A stretch of DNA of 64,000 nucleotides, from assembly GCA_013423325.1 (NCBI GenBank), contig BLJB01000174.1, forward strand, positions 62,001-126,000, in the 5' to 3' direction. The position numbers and the translations under genes were made by a program. The first letter of the stretch is position 1; the number at the start of each line of letters is the position of its first letter. Shown here piece by piece: positions 56,784-64,000 of the stretch. This DNA comes from Usnea hakonensis. Its lineage: Eukaryota; Ascomycota; Lecanoromycetes; Lecanorales; Parmeliaceae. The notes beneath the pieces were generated by a model. The model searched no databases, was not told the origin of the DNA, and saw nothing but the letters and a program-made list of their open reading frames with translations.

Positions 56784-58406
56784 TTGATTATGACGACCAC
56801 ATGTTGTGACAGGTCAAGGCTTCATACGTCGAGAGATATCAAAACGCTGCCTTAAACATGGACACGAGAGACAGGGAGAGGGAGGGATGACAGGGTCAGG
56901 CAATGTAGTACTGGTTTGGTTACCGCAAGCAGGAAAGACGTGCTGCGTGATGAGGAGTGAAGCTTGCAATGAGGGAATTTCAATAATATATTGTATGTAG
57001 AAAGCCAGGAAGAGAGAAACCAGCGCCAAGGCGTATTTAATTGTTCATTGATCGTCGAATCTCTGCTGGTCCCGAGCCAATTAATTATTACTTACCTTAC
57101 TTTAGCTTAGCAGAAATACCTTTTAACCAGATGAGATAATAATAAGCCAGGAGATTAAAATCAAAATGTTGTTGGCTTGCAGGAAGCAACTGCAAACGGA
57201 GTAGCAACTTTGACGACTAGTAGATTTTAGAGTTTAAGAGTAGCTTCATTAAACCCCTGACCCTGCAGCGACTTGCATGGCGAGATTGTTCGGATGGTGT
57301 GTGGGCAGATTCGCGCTACTATGCATGATCCTTTGGGCGTCCGGGAATCTTTCCATGGGCCTTCTCGGTTCCTGATGTTGATTGGCCTTTCGGCGGAGAG
57401 GCCGAAGATAGCGCCGTGGGTTGGTTGTGCGGCGGGAAACGCCTCGGTCTTGCGTAATGAAACCTAGAAGGTTTGAAAATGACTCGCTATAACTTTACAC
57501 ATGTCTCCTTGTCCTTTTTGAGTACCTCTCCACCGGCACCAATTGCTTACCCAACTGCGATCGAATGGTCATCATTTGCGCCTGTGACATTCATCGCTTG
57601 GAGATTGGTCTTGATCAGCACTTGTTTCACATCCACCACAGTATATAATCCGCGTTGGATTCATCAATTGAGCTTATGTTAGGAATTGCGGATCACAAAT
57701 AAGGTCACAATACTACACGAGTATAATCCGTACCAGAATTCTCCTCGGATGTCACCGCAAAGCTGCCGATGTCTAACTCCGAAGTGCATTGGGGGAACCA
57801 ATCGAGCTCCTCCGAAAGCCAGCATATGGGAAGGCTGAGTGTCGATGAAGCCCACTGACTGTCTAGAACATGTAGAGAGAAGGCCGTGCAATACCCATGA
57901 TTAGTAGATGATTTACTGCCGAGCGCGCTCCGAGACCTCTCAACTAAGGAATTGTGTGTAATTTTTCAATTCAGTACGTAGCCCCTTATATTCGTGTTCA
58001 CTTAATGATTCATATAGTCTACAGTTACATATTTATGCGTGAGCCGACGTAGAAAATGCAGCACTATGATGGCTTCATGTAAACGATCTTCTTACAACCA
58101 GGCCCACTTGATCAGGAAAAACCACGCACGAGTTTCCACAACAGGCGACAACCACCATTAAGCAGGTGTAGTGATACGGTTGCACCCCTTTTTTGTACAC
58201 ACATATCCCCTTTTCACACCTTTACAAAGGCTAATCGCTTTTGCGATGTACATTGTATCCGTGCTTACTCAAGTAGCTGAGGTCCGTCTTTTGGAAGCAA
58301 AACCATGCACCTCTTGCTAGTCAATCTTCAGTCTCGCTAAGGCTGATCATCAATGATGGCTCTCGACTTCCCGAACGAGGTACCAATATCGAAGGTCTCA
58401 GACGTC
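56784..58406. other. intergenic, no supported gene
   Basis: About 1.6 kb. AT-rich around 57080-57260. Short ORFs (for example 57273..57467, plus) have no motif. 57900-58200 resembles untranslated sequence. Confidence 0.5.
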
Positions 58407-59460
58407 TCAGACCTGTGGTCTTTGGGGATCTACTGTGCCTTTGCTTTTGGCCGTCTCAGGGATACCTTCGCCCTTGGTGCTCTTTCCAGGATTGTCGGTA
58501 ATGTTCGTGGAGTGCTTAGTGTCAGTGTTTGCAAGTCCTTCCTGCTTTCCCGATTGTGTGGTCATGTCCCCCACCGGTTTGGATGCAGCGGCCTGATATT
58601 TAGTGTTAGCAAATCGTTATCTTCAAAGACGTCACAAGGGTGTGCAATTGATACCAGGTCTTTGTCGCTAGGGTCCTGTTCTGGATTCTGAGCCTCGCCT
58701 TGTTTTTCGCCATAATGGCTCTCGATCCGCTTCTTGTTGAACCCCTTCGCATCTGGAATGTGTTTTCGTGTATCGCCTTGTTCGCCCTCCTTAGTACCAC
58801 CACTAGTGGCCCCCTTGAATTGTACTCCTTCCACATCTTGACCACCTTCCTTCTCATGGATAGCGTTCGCCGAGCCTTCCTCGTCTGAGGTACCCTGCTC
58901 TGCATCCTGACTGCTGGGATCGTCGGAGCTAGCTTCATCCCCCTCACCCTCTTTTGACGCTTCCTCGCCGCTTTCACTTGAATCTTCACCCTTTCCCTCT
59001 CCGGACCCTCCATCTTCATTCGAATCGCCTTCTTCGTCGTGCTCATTATGCTCCTCATGTTCCCCATGACCTCCGTGTCCGTGCTTTTCAGGATGTTGGA
59101 TCCGCTCGATTTGCGGCTGCATCAGGTAATACACTGATGGTAAGGTAACGGCTAAAGATACAATGGCCCTGCACGTAGAGTCAGATTCTCCCGTGTTCCA
59201 AATATATTGAGTAAGTTCGACGCGTCAACAAGAATTCCGGTTTTGTAGCTGGCAGGAATGCTAATACGGCATCAGAGCAGGACAAGAGCGTACCAAGGTA
59301 AGTCTCCTGCCATAATTGAAGATTGTTGGCTACCATGACCTCCTTCACTAGCATACGTGCGTCGTTGTAGTGGTCGCCATGTTTGTGAGTTTCTAGAAGC
59401 TCGTGCAGATTGGGCGAACAATCTTGGAGTCCAGCGAGAGGAAGCTCTAGCGATTACCAT
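58407..59460 (-). CDS. acidic low-complexity mitochondrial protein, function unknown
   Basis: Exons 59460..59294, 59168..58655 and 58592..58407 total 867 nt (288 residues), with both junctions in phase. Residues 1-40 are an Arg/Ser/Gln presequence (MVIARASSRWTPRLFAQ, then RRTYAS, a likely processing point). A membrane segment (WAIVSLAVTLPSVYYLM) follows at about residues 55-72, then a His/Gly stretch (HGHGGHGEHEEHNEH). A long Glu/Asp/Ser/Gly-rich region and a Lys/Thr-rich tail (KSKGTVDPQRPQV) end the chain. This suggests an inner-membrane protein with a disordered acidic domain. I recall similar fungal hypotheticals but no assigned function. The nearest 5' ORF extension (to 59547) has no added support. 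Confidence 0.8.
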
Positions 59461-59968
59461 TCTGGAGGAAGTAAAGGAATCCCTGATATATATTACGAAG
59501 CAGAAGAAGAGACAATGTACGAGGGGTAGTTGGATCTTGCGTAGCAAGGGTCAATGGCCGAGAATTGGTATATGCGGCGATGAAAGCCTGAGGTTGGGAG
59601 CTGTTACTCCGTAGAGCTTAGAAAATCAGAAAAGTCCGTCATCGGGCCGGCTAAAACCCGGAGCTACTAGTACTACTCGATAGGAAGTGAAGTGTTGATT
59701 ATTGACATTTGGGATTCTATTTTGCACACAACCGACCTACAGTGTTGTTAAGAGTATTAACGCTCACAGACAGATTAAAAAGCTTCTATAATTTCGAGTT
59801 TGCACTTGTCCTGCGTTTTAGCCTCCAATTTATCCTTTCCCCCTCAAATTCAAAAGTCCAAGCTTGAACTCCGACCTCCAAGCTCATTTGTATGTTTCGG
59901 ATCTTTACAAAAATCCGGTTGCATCCTCTCCTATGTTCTGACGAAGCTTTCGATCACACAATCTCATA
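59461..59968. promoter_or_regulatory. divergent promoter, acidic mitochondrial protein / CAND1
   Basis: 508 bp between two divergent starts. A C/T-rich stretch (59815-59850) precedes the CAND1 ATG. No supported ORF. Confidence 0.45.
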
Positions 59969-62900
59969 ATGGCGCCCTCTCTACCCCAGAATCCTACGCC
60001 CGCTCAAGCTTTGGCGTTGCTGCCAAAGCTTAGTGATGCCGACGCTGATCTTCGTTACATGTCACTGAATGATCTTTACAATACTTTGAATGCTGGAGCA
60101 TCTACTTTCCTTAACAACGACTATCACACAAGTGCTAAGATCATCGATGGCGTACTCCAGACTCTGGACGACCAGAACGGGGAGGTTCAAAATCAAGCCA
60201 TTAAATGGTAGGGTCTGCTGCTGTTCACACTGAATGTTGCTACTGACAACTGGACACAGCGTTAGTGCCCTCGTCCTCAAATTACCACCAGATATCCTTG
60301 CACCATTTGTTCACCGAGTTTCGAACATCAAAACTACGCATTCGGTAGATACCTCAGTGCCTTCAACGGCTTTAAGAACCTTCATAACCGCATTTCCAAG
60401 GCCGTTGCCGGGTCTGCCTCCTTCAGGAAAATCTCAAGATGCCTATTCTGCCATCAGTAGAGTTTTGATACCGCGTTTGCTGGGCTACATAGTTATACCG
60501 CATGGTCTGGAGAATCTGCCCAGCCCACCGCCAGGAATGCTGGAAATCGGCTCAGAGAAGGGTGCGAACAGCGATGCCGTTGATATTCTTATTGAGGTCG
60601 TGAGATGTTTCGGACCTATGCTTCAAGATCCTGAAAAACAAGCATTCCAAAAGGCCATCATGAACATCCTAGATGACGATCGAACTGGTTCCGTCATAAA
60701 GAAGAAGGCGGTGGTGGCTATCTCGATACTTGCGGTCTACATGTCCGACCGCCTGCTCAGTACTTTCGTATCCAGCACAATCGAGAGCCTTCGAGGTAGC
60801 CATCTGACATCGTCAAAACGACGACTATTTATTACAATGATTGGCTCTCTCTCGAGGTCAATACCCCAGAGATTAGGTCCATACCTGAAGTCTTTGGCTC
60901 CGTTTGTTCTCAGTGCTCTCAGCGAACAAGAGTACGAGGAATACATTGAAGAGCTCGCTGAGGAGGGTGCACCCAATCTTGAGGTTGAAGAAGTTCGAGA
61001 AGCAGCGCTAGTAGCTTTAGAAGGATTTCTCTCATCCTGCAGTAGCGATATGCGCATGTTCACAGACGAGTCAATTGAGGCTGCGTTACGATACGTCGTC
61101 TACGACCCTAATACGACCATTGATGAAGATGACGAAGACATGGGAGGCACACAGGATGATGATGACGCTAAAGATGAGACCAATAGCCTCGGCGACGATG
61201 AAGAAGACTTTGAGGAAGATGCCGCTATGAGTGATGATGACGATGCTAGCTGGAAGGTTCGTCGATGTGCAGCAAAGGCGCTTTACGCTATCATATCAAC
61301 TCGAAGCAATGGTGACCTCCTGGATAATGGCATCCTATATGACAAGGTGGCTCCAGTCCTGATCAGTCGGTTCAAGGAGAGGGAAGAGAATGTTAGACTT
61401 GAAATTCTTGCTACTTTAGCGTCCTTGATCCGAAAGACCGGGGAAGGAGTCTCGGTTTTGAGCAGAAGCGTCGACGAGGAAATCGATTTCACCGCAGAGT
61501 ATGCTTCGCGTTCACGCAAGCGGCGAAGAGTAGATAGCGATGCTGGCACGTTCGACGCGCCAGGTATCCTCCCGTCTTCCATGGGTCTTAGTTCTCCTGC
61601 ACTCTCACCTTCTCCAGTTTCCGGGCCAAAAGCGGACCTCGTTCGACTGAGCCCAGCAATTGTTCGCGGCGTATCCAAGTTGCTGAAGCAAAACTCAATA
61701 CCGACAAAACAGGCATCGGTTACCCTTCTCCGTGACCTAGTTCTGGTACTGAACGGTGGTCTATCAGACAGTTTGGGCAAGGTTATAGAGCCACTGCTTG
61801 ATGCAGTTAAGTCCTCCGGAGCTACTGCAGTTGTTTCTGCATCGACATCAGTAGGAGGAGCAGCGGCAGCCAGTGGCAGTAAGATGCGAATCGAGGCTCT
61901 GCAGCTCATCAGTGCGATCTGTGACACGCATTCATCCAAGGTTGTGGCACCCTACATTGGATCAATCGTTCCTAGCATCGTCATGGCTATCAAAGATAAG
62001 TATTACAAGATTTCGAGCGAGGCTCTGCTAGCAATCGAGAGCTTGATTAAGATACTAACGCCCCCTCGTTCCGCTGGCTCAGAGCAGCAACGAAAGTTGC
62101 ACATTGGGAGTATCTATGATGCCATAGCTACGCGTGCGGTAGCCACTGATGCTGACTTGGAAGTTCGGCAACGAGCTATACATGCTTTTGGTGTACTTCT
62201 TGCGCGTACCTCAGGCTCGAGCAACGTCAAGCTCCTAACGACTACTAATAAATCTAAGGCGCTTGGTATTCTCCAAGATCGACTCAAGAACGAGACGACG
62301 CGTCTCTCTGCTGTCAAAGCGGTTGATCTAGTGGTGGCATCCGCTATTGACCACAGCGACGTTCAGCCTGCTTGGGCACGAGGCGTGGCGCTAGAATTGG
62401 GAGCTCAGCTACGCAAAGCGGATAGAAGTCTTCGTGGGGCAAGTCTTGCAGCACTAAGGAATTTCGTATCCAATTCAATCGCTCTCGCGAGTCTCGATGA
62501 CGACACGGTCTACAACTTGGCAGGAATGCTTCAACCATTGGTAAACTCAAATGACCTCAACCTCCTTGGTCCGGCTATGTCAATCCTTGGTAAGCTCGTC
62601 AAACGTTGTCCTAAAAAGGTTGTCAATACCGACCTAAACAATGCTCTGTGTGGGGTCGTCCTTTCTCCTTTAGGGGGCGCCGTCTTCGACTCTTATCTGG
62701 GGCTAGTGAAAATAATTGGAGATCAGGCGGTAGGGCAACCATTGATGCAAGGCCTACTGCAGAATGTTGGCGTATCCGGCGATCCAGCTATAGTGGGAAA
62801 AGCAATTGGCACTCTTTTGATATCTGGGGGCTCGACAGTGGGCGTAAAGATCAGTGACTTCGCTGGTGAATTGAGGTCTTCGAAAGACGGCAAACGCAAA

Positions 62901-64000
62901 TGTCTAGCTCTGTCAGTACTTGGGGAAGCAGGCCTACGCCTAGGATCATCGTCACCCTTGGAACCAAACGTGTTCACGGATCACTTCAGCTCCAAGTCTG
63001 ACAATGTACCTCGCGCTGCAGCAATAGCGCTTGGTAGAGCAGGAGCAGGCAACATCGACACCTATTTGCCGATCATACTGTCAAATTCGGGTCAAGCAGG
63101 CAATTTGCAATATTTGTCACTTCACTCTATCAAAGAGATCTTACAGCATGCCGGTAAAGCTCATTCAGACATTTCACCATACACCAGGGAAATTTGGAAC
63201 CAACTTTTGGTATCGTCGCAGGCAGAGGACAACAAGGCCATAGGGGCCGAATGCATTGGAAGATTGACAATCATCGAGCCCAAGACGTTCCTACCTTTGC
63301 TCCAGGTAAATTTGTTTGCTGATTGTGTTTTGTTATGATGCTGACCCGAGCATTCCAGAGCTATCTTCAAAACCCAACGCCGACAGTCAGGGGCATGGTC
63401 ATTCAGGCAATCCGCTTCACTTTTGCGGAAAGTGATGACGCCTATGACGAAGTCCTCAAGCCCGTTCTTGTACAGATGCTCACAACGATGCTCAATGATC
63501 CAAATATAGAAAATCGACGACTTGCGCTAACCACTTTAAATTCCGCCACGGCCAACAAATCAGACATTGTTCTGCCTCAACTGGCACAGCTAATTCCACT
63601 AGTGATGAAGGAGTCACGTGTTAATTCAGATCTCATACGTGAGGTTCAGATGGGACCATTCAAGCATAAGGTCGATGATGGTCTTGAACTACGCAAGGTG
63701 AGGAACCCTTTGTGCATAACATGCACGCACCAGCTGACGTCTCTGTACAGAGCGCGTATGAGACCCTGTACTCGCTAATGGAGAACGCATACGCACGCAT
63801 CAACCCGCTCGAGCTCTTTGATCGTGTCATTGCAGGAGTAGAGGACGAGCATGAGATTAAGGTTCTTTGCAATCTCATGTTGACGAAGCTGATCGTTCTT
63901 GACCCGGAAGAGATGGTGCGACGTTTAGACGCCATTGCCGAACGCTTCCGAGCAATTCTAGCTTCCAAGCCCAAGGAGAACTCGGTCAAACAAGAGATGG
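59969..64000 (+). CDS. CAND1: CAND1/TIP120 cullin-exchange factor, 3' end beyond window
   Basis: Exons 59969..60207, 60260..63305, 63359..63697 and 63751 onward. The frame is open at the window edge, with about 1,290 codons seen. The protein is almost wholly HEAT repeats. N-terminal: LLPKLSDADADLRYMSLNDLYNTL, NGEVQNQAIKCVSALVLKLPPDILAPFV. C-terminal: NVPRAAAIALGRAGAGNIDTYLPIIL, LQYLSLHSIKEIL, PTVRGMVIQAIRFTFAE. An Asp/Glu-rich loop (TIDEDDEDMGGTQDDDDAKDE) sits at about residues 365-400, just before SWKVRRCAAKALYAI. CAND1 wraps unneddylated cullin-Rbx1 and exchanges substrate receptors of SCF ligases. The tail that inserts at the adaptor site lies beyond the window. Confidence 0.95.

Noticed and set aside
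1..64000. Secondary-metabolite cluster or transposon
   Set aside because: No PKS, NRPS, terpene or P450 core gene, and no transposase, reverse transcriptase, LTR or terminal inverted repeats seen; the Zn2Cys6 regulator stands alone.

Overview
The window is nuclear DNA of a filamentous ascomycete (Pezizomycotina). Genes are monocistronic, on both strands, with introns of about 42-140 bp that start GT, end AG and often carry a CTAAT/CTGAC-like branch site. The gene families (Zn2Cys6 regulator, CHS7, alpha-arrestin, external NADH dehydrogenase, RGS-TM protein) are typical of these fungi. Gene style and several uncharacterised families suggest Leotiomycetes/Helotiales, but that is only an inference. 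I found no transposon, CRISPR array, rRNA or convincing tRNA.

Layout. 0-1.1 kb: mitochondrial ribosomal protein uL15m. 1.3-17 kb: a looser region rich in small secreted or cysteine-rich proteins: a divergent pair of homologous secreted proteins (1374-3465), a Pro-rich protein (4908), a frameshifted secreted-protein candidate (5615-5992), a six-cysteine knottin-like protein (6549-6947), a heavily glycosylated secreted protein (9924-10853) and a 53-residue Cys protein (16731-16892). Between them lie an MPV17/PMP22 membrane protein, a GFA-type zinc enzyme and a degraded-looking hypothetical gene. 18.7-33.1 kb: CHS7, a 960-residue Zn2Cys6 regulator, FZO1 and VPS2 (divergent), a GHSMGG serine hydrolase and a cyclin. 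33.1-39.0 kb: almost 6 kb with no supportable gene. 39-47.8 kb: an uncharacterised protein, HEM3, an external alternative NADH dehydrogenase and an alpha-arrestin. 49.4-64 kb: the four-BRCT checkpoint protein Dpb11/Rad4, a PLAC8 protein, an RGS-TM protein, an acidic mitochondrial protein and the 5' part of CAND1.

How the genes relate. There is no metabolic cluster. Several genes serve mitochondria (uL15m, Fzo1, Nde, probably the acidic protein and the GFA enzyme) and several serve traffic or ubiquitin control (Chs7, Vps2, arrestin, CAND1), but each appears to have its own promoter. Exon coordinates in the entries were built by hand by matching reading phase across splice sites; where total coding length is a multiple of three this is stated. 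The most novel material is the secreted-protein-rich first 17 kb.
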